In this document: positions 1-6,494 of the stretch, piece by piece | Position numbering within the stretch: position 1 is the stretch's first letter | Layout of the letters: each line of letters starts with the position of its first letter | DNA from: Parachlamydia sp. | GTDB lineage: Bacteria; Chlamydiota; Chlamydiia; Chlamydiales; Parachlamydiaceae | Direction: 5' to 3' | Length of the DNA: 8,990 nucleotides | Assembly (NCBI GenBank): GCA_021298935.1 | Contig: JAJTHR010000110.1 | Coordinates: 1 to 8,990, forward strand | Translations under genes and position numbers: made by a program | Notes under the pieces: generated by a model | What the model was told of the DNA's origin: nothing | Databases searched by the model: none | The model's input: only the letters and a program-made list of their open reading frames with translations

Positions 1-177
1 CAAATCATCCGATCGGACTTTTAAGACACCCTGCAAAAGGCCTTTATTCGTGCGCATGAAGTGCTGACGCTTGGCGAAGCGAAAGCAGAAGAACCGGCTG
101 CGCTGGAACTCAAGCCTGTTTCTGTTCTAGAGGGCGACTGGCAGCCGGCGTTTGTAAAAATTGAAGAAACCCAATGA
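1..177 (+). pseudogene. 3' tail of an unrecognised gene, interrupted by an in-frame stop
   Basis: Reading frame 1 ends at a TGA (175-177). From base 25 onward it reads like the end of a real protein: 50 codons of ordinary mixed composition, beginning DTLQKAFIRAHEVLTLGEAK and ending with KIEETQ. The same frame contains a TAA at 22-24, preceded by QIIRSDF, which would join the downstream helix-like sequence naturally if the TAA were a sense codon. There is no ATG between 25 and 177; the only alternative start is a GTG at 61 with no ribosome binding site. The other two plus-strand frames close within about 70 bases. I read it as the end of a gene broken by a nonsense mutation or by a frameshift near the TTTT run at 19-22. 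A sequencing error, or a true gene end at base 24 followed by chance coding potential, is also possible. The family is not recognised. Confidence 0.35.
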
Positions 178-183
178 GGATCC

Positions 184-318
184 ATGCCTTACCCCTCTAA
201 GCCGCTTTTAAAGCCCACACCTCACCAGGGTGTCGGTGAAGATAAAAATGATATAGGTTGTAAAAATGATAGAGGCCCTTCCCTTCATCCACCCTGCAAT
301 TCTGCCAAACGAGTATAG
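184..318 (+). CDS. Possible 44-codon small ORF, doubtful
   Basis: An ATG at 184 follows a GAGGA sequence (176-180) at a short spacing of three bases and opens 44 codons ending in TAG at 316-318. The peptide begins MPYPSKPLLKPTPHQGVGED and is rich in Pro and Lys, with no recognised domain. It overlaps the first 53 bases of the following gene in another frame. Part of the coding sequence is an 11-bp direct repeat, TAAAAATGATA at 243-253 and 261-271; the second copy supplies the start codon of the next gene. The peptide may be the remnant of a longer gene, a leader peptide, or chance. The only support is the ribosome-binding-like sequence. Confidence 0.15.
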   Translation: MPYPSKPLLKPTPHQGVGEDKNDIGCKNDRGPSLHPPCNSAKRV

Positions 319-1111
319 AATCAAAGGAAGTTTACTGCTAATTCGATCGGCCGTCTCACTGGCGGCAAGTCATGCCTTTGCCGCTTTGATCTATTCCTTT
401 ACACAAAGATTTGTGCCCACTTATTTAATGCTCTTGACTTGGACTCCATGGACCCTGATCGATATCTACCTTTCAAGCCGGGCAGCTCAAGTTTTGGCTG
501 TCAAGGATTATATCGAAAAAGAACAACCCTCTGAAGCATGTATAAAAGCTATTGCCTACAGCCTTACGGCTTTAAAAGAGGTGTATGAGCAAGGGGTGTC
601 ACTAGTTAAAGAATGGCCTTTTTCATTGGCCGAGGAAATTATCCGCTTTGGAAATTTTAGCGCTTTTGAAATTTTAGTCGATTCCGGCTTTGCTTTTCAC
701 GAGCATCCTGCTTGTTTTGCTTTCTTGGTTACAAATGATAAAAGAGTTTGGATTGATTACCTCACTGTACGTGCGGCCATTGCAGCAAATTCATTTTCAA
801 GTGATTCGCAGTACGAGATTTGGAGACGCTTGTCTAATTCGGAAATTGGAATACAACTGATAGGTCTTGGCTTCAATGTCAATAGTCGGAATCAACGGGG
901 TAGAACAGCCCTGCATTCGAGTATTTTAGAATTGCGTCATTTAGAGAATGAAATGATGCATCCTTCAAATAGAACCAATATTTATGTATTGATATTATGC
1001 GGCGCTGATATCAATGAAGTGGTGCGCTATGGAGAACTGGAGATCAGTTTAGAAGATTTATTACGTCAATTTGATCCCATCTTCTATGAAAGTATAGCCA
1101 CTATTCTTTAA
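266..1111 (+). CDS. Inc-like membrane protein with C-terminal ankyrin-like region (paralogue 1)
   Basis: 281 residues. Residues about 22-46 and 50-72 form two adjacent hydrophobic stretches joined by a short polar turn (around FTQRF), with no signal peptide. This bilobed hydrophobic pattern is typical of chlamydial inclusion-membrane (Inc) proteins, which are type III secreted. The rest is soluble. Residues about 198-250 resemble ankyrin repeats: GFNVNSRNQRGRTALH carries the G-x-TALH core, and LILCGADIN matches the usual end of one repeat and start of the next. It is collinear with the protein at 1309-2196: shared landmarks are LAVK-Y-E, P-S-ACI, a VD-GF-F motif, GF-x-N, GR-x-x-L and CGAD. 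The start at 266 is preceded by AGG (255-257) eight bases upstream. An inference, not shown by sequence, is that it is an effector or Inc protein acting at the host-vacuole membrane. A plain inner-membrane protein is the alternative. Confidence 0.8.
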   Translation: MIEALPFIHPAILPNEYRIKGSLLLIRSAVSLAASHAFAALIYSFTQRFVPTYLMLLTWTPWTLIDIYLSSRAAQVLAVKDYIEKEQPSEACIKAIAYSLTALKEVYEQGVSLVKEWPFSLAEEIIRFGNFSAFEILVDSGFAFHEHPACFAFLVTNDKRVWIDYLTVRAAIAANSFSSDSQYEIWRRLSNSEIGIQLIGLGFNVNSRNQRGRTALHSSILELRHLENEMMHPSNRTNIYVLILCGADINEVVRYGELEISLEDLLRQFDPIFYESIATIL

Positions 1112-1136
1112 AGTGATAAAGATAAGGGTCGCACCA

Positions 1137-1229
1137 ATGAGAAAAAAAGGAGGTGAAATGATTTCGGGTGAAAAAAAAGCGGCACTGCCGCAGCCTCCTT
1201 CGTTTGCACTTTTAAATATGATTTATTAA
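1137..1229 (+). CDS. Possible small ORF (23-30 codons) with strong Shine-Dalgarno
   Basis: An ATG at 1158 is preceded by AAGGAGGTGA (1147-1156), a near-perfect match to the anti-Shine-Dalgarno sequence and the strongest such site I see in the window. It opens 23 codons, MISGEKKAALPQPPSFALLN followed by MIY, ending with TAA at 1227-1229. A second in-frame ATG at 1137 has its own AAGGG (1124-1128) and would add MRKKGGE, giving 30 residues. The peptide has a basic N-terminus and a weakly hydrophobic end. It lies between two paralogous plus-strand genes. The Shine-Dalgarno could pair with CCTCCTT at 1194-1200, inside the ORF. The function is unknown. The match could also be chance within a purine-rich tract, or part of a decayed third paralogue. 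Confidence 0.25.
   Translation: MRKKGGEMISGEKKAALPQPPSFALLNMIY
1147..1200 (+). promoter_or_regulatory. Hairpin that would sequester a strong Shine-Dalgarno
   Basis: AAGGAGG at 1147-1153 is an exact reverse complement of CCTCCTT at 1194-1200. The 7-bp stem encloses a second small hairpin, GCGGC-ACT-GCCGC at 1179-1191. In plus-strand RNA this would hide the Shine-Dalgarno of the small ORF. Seven pairs over a 40-base loop is modest, and a purine-rich run pairing with a pyrimidine run is not rare, so this is a suggestion only. Confidence 0.25.
1171..1191 (-). terminator. Intrinsic terminator-like hairpin reading on the minus strand
   Basis: Read on the minus strand, GCGGC-AGT-GCCGC (1191 down to 1179) is followed directly by eight T residues (1178-1171): a compact GC-rich stem plus U-tract, the standard intrinsic terminator form. 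No minus-strand gene ends nearby. The closest is the YidD-like gene ending at 2334, more than 1 kb upstream in that direction. It could stop read-through from that operon or end an antisense transcript. The stem is only 5 bp, which limits confidence. Confidence 0.4.
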
Positions 1230-1284
1230 TTCTTAATTCTAAATTAATGTTTGTTTTGCTATCATTCTCAATTACAAAAACAAC

Positions 1285-1303
1285 TATAATTTTCACATTA
1301 GGA
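1285..1303 (+). promoter_or_regulatory. Putative -10 element and Shine-Dalgarno for the second Inc/ankyrin-like gene
   Basis: A perfect TATAAT lies at 1285-1290 in an AT-rich stretch (about 1205-1300). An AGGA Shine-Dalgarno (1300-1303) sits five bases before the ATG at 1309. No good -35 is seen at 16-18 bp spacing; the nearest TTG-type hexamer (TTGCTA, 1256-1261) is 23 bp away. If this -10 is used, the leader would be only about a dozen bases. It suggests the second paralogue can be transcribed separately from the first. Confidence 0.4.
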
Positions 1304-1308
1304 TCAAA

Positions 1309-2196
1309 ATGTTATTGAATCATCTCTCAGATGTTCCCAGTTGTTTTAAATACATCCCACTTCTAACTCCCGCTTTAAAAGAGGGGTGTTATGAGGTTGA
1401 TTACAATCTGCAAAAGCAACGTATCATTGCAGTGGCGTCGCTAGCTTTCATCGGTTTAGCAGCAGCTTTTGCCTTTAACCCGGCCTTTTCTTTCGTATCT
1501 TGCTTAATAGTGCCAATTATGAAAATGGATGATTTTATAACATCTAGATTAGCTGAACGATTGGCTGTAAAGGAATACTTAGAAGCTGACGTTCCTTCTT
1601 CAGCTTGCATTAATTACCTTGGAAAGAACTTAAATGGTTTAAGGAAATTAAGCGGACTTACAAGTGATTTTTATAAAAATGATATTAATGGTAATAGTAT
1701 TCTGAAAAATGGCTTTTGGCTTCATAACCTAGAGTATTTTAAGTGCATGGTGGATAAGGGATTTGATTTCAATCGCAATCAACCAAATTTACCCAATTGG
1801 TCTTATTTAACACAAATAAGAGACGAAAAACAGCATCTTCAATATTTGTTAAACGCACGACCAGGATGTGTGAGCTCTATTTCAGTTCATGATCAGCACC
1901 TCATCTGGTCCTGTATAGCAACCAAAGAAGAGGGGGAGTTTTTAAAAAGCCACGGCTTTGATATCAACATGATAAACACCTACAATGGGAGGTCAGTCCT
2001 TTACAATCTCATCACTCATTTACGTATTTTTGAGGAAGATGACCAAAAAGATGCAGAACTAGCTCGTATTTTGTTGGATTGCGGAGCTGATCCGACCTTA
2101 ACTTTGACTTACAATGGCGAAGAAATGAATGCCATTGAGCTAGCTCGAAGAGAACGCCCGGCTGTTTATCAAGTTTTATCTGAATATAATGAATAA
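1309..2196 (+). CDS. Inc-like membrane protein with C-terminal ankyrin-like region (paralogue 2)
   Basis: 295 residues, paralogous to the protein encoded at 266-1111. Residues about 38-56 and 58-72 are hydrophobic and close together, again the bilobed pattern of chlamydial Inc proteins, with no cleavable signal. The shared segment after the membrane part reads SRLAERLAVKEYLEADVPSS here. The C-terminal part (about 210-293) is ankyrin-like: HGFDIN, NGRSVLYNLI, ARILLDCGADPTL and a closing helix with NAIELARRERPAVYQVL, which resembles the final capping repeat of ankyrin proteins. The start has a good AGGA Shine-Dalgarno and a TATAAT upstream. The sequence has diverged strongly from its neighbour, so the duplication is old. 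A role as a secreted or inclusion-membrane protein binding a host protein through the ankyrin part is inference from family features and from the neighbouring T3S genes. Confidence 0.82.
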   Translation: MLLNHLSDVPSCFKYIPLLTPALKEGCYEVDYNLQKQRIIAVASLAFIGLAAAFAFNPAFSFVSCLIVPIMKMDDFITSRLAERLAVKEYLEADVPSSACINYLGKNLNGLRKLSGLTSDFYKNDINGNSILKNGFWLHNLEYFKCMVDKGFDFNRNQPNLPNWSYLTQIRDEKQHLQYLLNARPGCVSSISVHDQHLIWSCIATKEEGEFLKSHGFDINMINTYNGRSVLYNLITHLRIFEEDDQKDAELARILLDCGADPTLTLTYNGEEMNAIELARRERPAVYQVLSEYNE

Positions 2197-2235
2197 AATC
2201 AGTTAGATTTAAGATAATTTACTAATTTTGATGAA

Positions 2236-2267
2236 AGGTCTCTTTAGCTATTCAAGCTAAAGGACCT
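2236..2267. terminator. Hairpin between convergent genes, probable bidirectional terminator
   Basis: AGGTC-T-CTTTAGCT, loop ATTCA, then AGCTAAAG-GACCT form a 13-bp stem with a single bulged T at 2241. It lies 40 bases after the stop of the plus-strand gene ending at 2196 and 67 bases beyond the stop of the minus-strand gene ending at 2334, where a shared terminator is expected. Neither side has a long U-tract (the minus side continues TTTC), so termination may be weak or the hairpin may act mainly as a 3' stabiliser. Confidence 0.5.
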
Positions 2268-2333
2268 GATAGCCACACTTAAGTACTCTGCGAGAAGACA
2301 GCACATAAAGGGAGATAGGCCCCTCTTTAAGCC

Positions 2334-2696
2334 CTACTTAACGGGATCCCACTTAATGGCATTTCCCCGCTCATCGACAATGTAGCGATAGACCCACCGT
2401 TCGTTGTTTTCACGCATGAGGCGATCGCATCCGAGCATATATCCTTTGAAAAACCCGTATTTTCGCATGGATTCAAGGGTGTATTGCGAGCTGCTGGGGA
2501 TAAAATGGCTTCTTGGGCCGTCAGCCGGTGAAATGATCTCTTGGTGAAAGCGGATAGCAGCGGCACCCAGTTCGGCCAGCCATGATGCAGGTAGGGGAGA
2601 GCAGGGTTGTTTGCAGGGGAGGGCTAAATCAGCATCCTTACCCCATGGGGAACAGGCAAGATAGAAAGGAAAAAAGAGAAAAAAAAGGGTGCGCAT
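2334..2696 (-). CDS. yidD: YidD-like protein with N-terminal signal sequence
   Basis: 120 residues. Residues about 44-98 carry the YidD (membrane protein insertion efficiency factor) pattern: AIRFHQEIISPADGPRSHFI, then PSSSQYTLESMRKYG and a G-x-x-x-G-x-x-L-G-C-x-R-L stretch. Typical YidD proteins have ISP-x-x-GP-x-CRF-P-TCS-Y-A; here both motif cysteines are replaced (RSHF and PSSS), while the ISP, GP, P and SxY positions remain. Typical YidD is a short cytoplasmic protein held on the inner membrane by an amphipathic helix and helps the YidC/Sec insertase. This one begins with MRTLFFLFFPFYLACS, a hydrophobic signal with a possible though non-ideal lipobox ending at Cys15, so it may be exported. 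The ATG overlaps the stop of the TPR gene as TAATG, so translation is probably coupled. About 22 residues follow the YidD core (WVYRYIVDERG onward). The family assignment is firm; the function in this form is uncertain. Confidence 0.82.
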   Translation of the reverse strand: MRTLFFLFFPFYLACSPWGKDADLALPCKQPCSPLPASWLAELGAAAIRFHQEIISPADGPRSHFIPSSSQYTLESMRKYGFFKGYMLGCDRLMRENNERWVYRYIVDERGNAIKWDPVK

Positions 2697-3640
2697 TAGA
2701 AACTCGTCTCAAACATGAGGACTGGGTAAAGTCCATGTTCGGCCAAGGTTTTTTTGGCCACTCCTTCATACAGCCGGTTATTAAATTCATCGGCTTCAAT
2801 TCCAGCGCCATTAATACCCCCAAGATACCATCCCATTTCCATGCTGGCGGTTAGGGCCCCGGCTGCCGGATAGCCTCTTTGGAAAAACTGATAAGAGGCA
2901 AACGTAAAAAGGGCATTGATCATAAATGAAGTGACTGCACTTTTTGTCTGGCCGACATAGGAATAGCCGGCCCCGGGCAGCAAGGCATTCAGCAGACGGG
3001 CTTTTTGAGGTGATTTGGCAAACTGCGTATAGGGAGTAAAGTCGGCTTTCAGGGCGTCAGCAGAGCGATGCAATTTTATTTTATGCTCAGCATTCCCCAT
3101 GTTTCCCTTCTTTATGTCCCAAAAAAGGGTGAGATCGTCCGCTGTATCAGGTGAGTATTTTTGAATGGTCTGCAATAGGCAGTCGGCCTTCTCGTCTTGC
3201 CCGATTTGTTTGTAGCATTCGTAGAGCAAAATAAGGAGATTGCTAAAAGCAGGAAAGAGGGGGGTCACGTGGGCCAGCTCGCTGGTTTCAAAAATATTGA
3301 CCGCTTCCTGGTATTTGGCTCCCAAGTAATAAGCGTAGATTAAGTTGTAGTCTAATTGGAGGCGCCTTTCAATGGCATTGTCCGGAGCCAAGACAAGGGC
3401 CCTTTTATAGCAGGTGATTGCCCGGTAAAGATCCAACTCCCTGGCAAAGGCATCTCCGATGAGCAGCTCCCTGCCCCATTGTTCGAGGCGTTCATCGGGG
3501 GAAAGGGGGTCAAAAGCGGAGGGGAGAGACTGAATGGAATGGTTCAGCGGAATAGAGGGAATCACCGGTTCCATCGTTTCTTGAGAGAGCTGGCAGCTTG
3601 CTAAAAGCAGCGCCAGCCCGCATAAGGGGACAATCTTCAT
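2696..3640 (-). CDS. TPR lipoprotein with C-terminal PGAG-type membrane-associated domain
   Basis: 314 residues. The N-terminus, MKIVPLCGLALLLASC, is a lipoprotein signal with lipobox LASC, so Cys16 should be lipidated. Residues about 55-162 contain roughly three TPR-like helical pairs, clearest at residues 73-90 (RAITCYKRALVLAPDNAI) and again around 100-126 and 134-162. Residues 217-280 begin LNALLPGAGYSYVGQ and continue with moderately hydrophobic helices rich in Gly, Ala and Phe; this resembles the DUF5683-like 'LPGxGQ-Y' domain seen in other bacterial TPR proteins, from memory. The ATG overlaps the sctC stop as ATGA (3637-3640), and the next gene overlaps this stop as TAATG, so the three genes are probably one translationally coupled unit. 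TPR lipoproteins of the PilF/PilW/Tgl type are pilotins for type IV pilus secretins, so a pilotin or assembly role for SctC is attractive but is inference. A role tied only to YidD is the main alternative. Confidence 0.85.
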   Translation of the reverse strand: MKIVPLCGLALLLASCQLSQETMEPVIPSIPLNHSIQSLPSAFDPLSPDERLEQWGRELLIGDAFARELDLYRAITCYKRALVLAPDNAIERRLQLDYNLIYAYYLGAKYQEAVNIFETSELAHVTPLFPAFSNLLILLYECYKQIGQDEKADCLLQTIQKYSPDTADDLTLFWDIKKGNMGNAEHKIKLHRSADALKADFTPYTQFAKSPQKARLLNALLPGAGYSYVGQTKSAVTSFMINALFTFASYQFFQRGYPAAGALTASMEMGWYLGGINGAGIEADEFNNRLYEGVAKKTLAEHGLYPVLMFETSF

Positions 3641-6459
3641 TTAATCGTACAGCCGATCTCGTCAGGATCTGCGGGGCGGATACTTAGGAAATCAAGCGCT
3701 TCGTCGATTTCATAGTTCCATGAGCGTCTGAATTTACTTTTTTCCCTATAGACATCTTGTTGACGCTTTGTGATATTTTCAAGCTCTTCTTCCGTGTCGA
3801 CGATCAGCGGACGAATGAAAATCATCAAATTTCTTTTATTGTCGAGATTACGTTTGTTTTTCGAAATACCTCCAATGATAGGGATGCCTCCAAGGCATGG
3901 TATACGACTAAGTGCTGTTGTCTCTGTGCTTTGAATCATGCCGCTTAAGATGACAAAAAAGCCGTTTGGGACGTGGATCCTAGTGACTGTACGACTTTTT
4001 GAAAGTACAGGGATTAGGTTGAAGTCCACTTCAGAAATATTGCCTGAATTCGCCGCATCCCCTGTGCCATTTGTCACTTCTTCAATGATATCCAGTGTAA
4101 TGATTCCATTGTTTCCAATCATTGGAGTGACACGAAGCGTCGTTCCAACATCAATAAACTGGAAATTATTTGTAATGACACTACCAAGGTCATTGGCTAT
4201 TGACTGCGTTTTATAACGCTCTGTTGAGCCCACAAAAATTTCAGCGGTATTATTATCTTCGGTAATAATTTTAGGGTTCAATATGATATTTGTCTTTGCA
4301 TCCGTATGGATGGCCCGCACAAGAGCGCCAATTGTGTTGAAAGATAAGCCATCGCGGGAGATGCTACGTCCAATGATACCTGCCGTATAGCCATCGCCTG
4401 TCAAGCCATTGTCAACAGTTAAAATATTAGACGCTTCGCTAACGATCTCGCCGTTTAGCAAGCTTGCTGCGAGCGCCGGTCCTGCCCCTAAAAAGTTTTG
4501 ACCCCCAGCTGCATTGGGTCCGCCGAAGCGTGTTCCCCAATCCACTCCATAGGTCAATGAATCGGCGATGGTCGTATCCAGGATCAACATTTCAATGAAG
4601 ACTTGGTGGAGCGGAATGTCGATTTCCAATACGAGTTCCTTGATCCGTTCAAGGGCCGCGACAGTCCCTGTAAAAATCAGGGAGTTTGACCCTTCAAGCC
4701 ATTGGCTGCTGTTGATGGCTGCCACAAGATCGAGGTTAGCAACGCCTGTGATGGCCAGGCTTTCGGCAATTCGGCGCAAAGCAATTTCCAATTGATCGCC
4801 GCGGCGGTACTTTAATTTGTAGATGAAAAAGAGGGTCCTTTCAATATGGCCCGGGGGGAGATCTTGCATCCAACGAGGGTTGGTGCCAATGCCGCCCGGC
4901 AGAAACTGCGTGTTCTCATCAAAAATGATGCTGTCGCGCCCCTGGACACCAATGCCACCTTGATAGCCGGGGGGAAAGCTGGTTGGCAGATTAGGATTAT
5001 ATCCGGGTGTGCCGGGAATATTGTAAATGGGGTTGCCAAACTGGTCAAGTTGTTCAGATGGTACAGGGCCTCCTGGCAGGGGAGAGGTCCCCAGACGGCC
5101 AGACTCGGCTCCAGCACCTGGAAGATCTTGAAAGCGGAGCTTGTCCAGTGGCAGAATTTTTGTACGCCCTTCATTGATATCAAGGTTTTCCAGAATCGCT
5201 AATGCCTTTTCGACAATAAACGAATTTGAAACGATGAAAATGCTATTAGTGGATGAGTGGGGAACCAGGAGAAATGGATTGCCTTGCGCAATGGGCTGCA
5301 AAAGCTTAGTAGCCAGGTCGGCAAGCGAGGCGACAAATGCATTTTTGACAACATATTGTCCAACGGTCACGCCACTATTGGGTGCATCAAGTTTTGAAAT
5401 CAGGTCAGCGATTTTGTTGACGTTGGAAACAAGGTCTGTGATGATAAGGTTATTGGAATCGCGCAAGACTTCCACTAAGGCATCGTCCGAAAGCAATGGC
5501 TTGATGATCTCGCCTGCTTTGACTGGATCAAGTGTATTTAAGCGGAACACTCTTGTTACAAGTTCTGTTTCCGAGCCTGAATGCTCTGTTCCGTCTAAAA
5601 CCACTCTTGCAGGGGCTCGGACACGGGGATTGCGGTGGATTATCAGATTGTTCCCCTGCTCGATCAGAAAAAGGTCCCGTATGCGCAGCTCTTGCAAAAG
5701 GGCTGCCATTAAATTGTCAACGGAAGTGGGCTCTTCCGATACAATGGTCACATTGAAGAGGAGATCCTCTTCATCAAAAACAAAATTCTTATTGGAAATA
5801 CGGCTGACAAAGCGGATGTACTCCACCATGGCGACATTGTTAAAGTTGATCGATCCCACTTCGGTAATCTCAGGAAAGGGAGCCGATGGAGCGGCACTGG
5901 GGACAGGCTGCACAAAAGCGGGCGGCGTAAAAATAGGCTCTATACGGGGTATAGGCTGTTGCAATCGTGCCGGCTCTTGAGTTGGAAGCCGCGTATTATT
6001 CATTTCCGGTCTTTGAGGCTCTTCAATCGTTCTTTCCTGTTCAATGACTGTGCGCTTTGTCGTGATCGGAGCGGCAGCCGGAGAAGAGGGTTGGGTAGTT
6101 CTTACAGACTTCTGGGTGGTCTTTTCCTCTATTCTTTGCGGTTCGGTCGCCGGCTTTTCTTCCGTTGCTTTTTCCGGCATTTGTCCCCGCAGAATAGGTA
6201 GAGGCGCTGTAAAATGAAAATCTTCGCCTGGCTTAGCTTCCAGGGGCTCATTGATGTCTGCTTGGGCAATAAGCGATTCCGGTTGAGGAGGGGGGTTGCT
6301 TAGGAAGGAGGCGAGGCTATGGGAATTCTGTGCGCCATTGGAACGCTTCAATTCTGACTTGTTTTCTGCCTGCAAAGTCCATTCACTTAGCGGGCAAGCG
6401 ATTGCTATTAGCCAGCATTTTAAAAGTAAACGAATGTAGTAGAAGGATGTTTTTTTCAT
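3637..6459 (-). CDS. sctC: Type III secretion outer-membrane secretin SctC (CdsC)
   Basis: 940 residues. It forms the outer-membrane ring of the injectisome. The N-terminus is a signal peptide (hydrophobic core at 10-22, likely cleavage after LQA, residue 31). Residues about 55-200 are a low-complexity region rich in Pro, Thr, Glu and Gln. Periplasmic N-domains follow: about 202-278 (FNNVAMVEYIRFVSRISNKN), 298-358 and 364-428. A Gly/Pro-rich insertion lies at about 446-538. Another ring-building segment (about 543-614) leads into the secretin barrel domain, which includes HQVFIEMLILDTTIADSLTYGVDWG (616-642), AIHTDAKTNIILNPKIITED (716-735), VGTTLRVTPMI (771-781) and the secretin signature SRIPCLGGIPIIGG with RNLMIFIRPLIV (851-887). 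The charged tail 888-940 could be a pilotin-binding S domain. Mature cysteines are few (Cys855 and Cys937). The gene follows pkn5 after 109 bp and overlaps the downstream TPR gene. No strong Shine-Dalgarno precedes the ATG. The length is close to chlamydial CdsC. Confidence 0.96.
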   Translation of the reverse strand: MKKTSFYYIRLLLKCWLIAIACPLSEWTLQAENKSELKRSNGAQNSHSLASFLSNPPPQPESLIAQADINEPLEAKPGEDFHFTAPLPILRGQMPEKATEEKPATEPQRIEEKTTQKSVRTTQPSSPAAAPITTKRTVIEQERTIEEPQRPEMNNTRLPTQEPARLQQPIPRIEPIFTPPAFVQPVPSAAPSAPFPEITEVGSINFNNVAMVEYIRFVSRISNKNFVFDEEDLLFNVTIVSEEPTSVDNLMAALLQELRIRDLFLIEQGNNLIIHRNPRVRAPARVVLDGTEHSGSETELVTRVFRLNTLDPVKAGEIIKPLLSDDALVEVLRDSNNLIITDLVSNVNKIADLISKLDAPNSGVTVGQYVVKNAFVASLADLATKLLQPIAQGNPFLLVPHSSTNSIFIVSNSFIVEKALAILENLDINEGRTKILPLDKLRFQDLPGAGAESGRLGTSPLPGGPVPSEQLDQFGNPIYNIPGTPGYNPNLPTSFPPGYQGGIGVQGRDSIIFDENTQFLPGGIGTNPRWMQDLPPGHIERTLFFIYKLKYRRGDQLEIALRRIAESLAITGVANLDLVAAINSSQWLEGSNSLIFTGTVAALERIKELVLEIDIPLHQVFIEMLILDTTIADSLTYGVDWGTRFGGPNAAGGQNFLGAGPALAASLLNGEIVSEASNILTVDNGLTGDGYTAGIIGRSISRDGLSFNTIGALVRAIHTDAKTNIILNPKIITEDNNTAEIFVGSTERYKTQSIANDLGSVITNNFQFIDVGTTLRVTPMIGNNGIITLDIIEEVTNGTGDAANSGNISEVDFNLIPVLSKSRTVTRIHVPNGFFVILSGMIQSTETTALSRIPCLGGIPIIGGISKNKRNLDNKRNLMIFIRPLIVDTEEELENITKRQQDVYREKSKFRRSWNYEIDEALDFLSIRPADPDEIGCTIK

Positions 6460-6494
6460 GGAATATTTCGCATTTCAGATTAACAATGGCAAAT

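Noticed and set aside
1108..1296. 62-codon minus-strand frame between the two Inc-like genes
   Set aside because: It crosses the hairpin/T-tract and AT-rich region, has low-complexity content and no ribosome binding site.
1401..1610. 69-codon minus-strand frame opposite the second Inc-like gene
   Set aside because: Antisense shadow of the hydrophobic segment of the plus-strand gene.
2279..2341. TTAAGTA / TACTTAA inverted repeat around the end of the YidD-like gene
   Set aside because: Only 7 bp with a 49-base gap, overlapping the stop region; likely chance beside the much better hairpin at 2236-2267.
4812..5183. 123-codon minus-strand frame within sctC
   Set aside because: Out-of-frame shadow of the Gly/Pro-rich insertion of the secretin; no ribosome binding site and no family resemblance.
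5141..5980. 279-codon open frame on the plus strand opposite sctC
   Set aside because: It lies wholly antisense to a clearly conserved secretin region, its composition (many Ser, Arg, Thr) is what antisense translation of that gene gives, and it has no recognisable domain.
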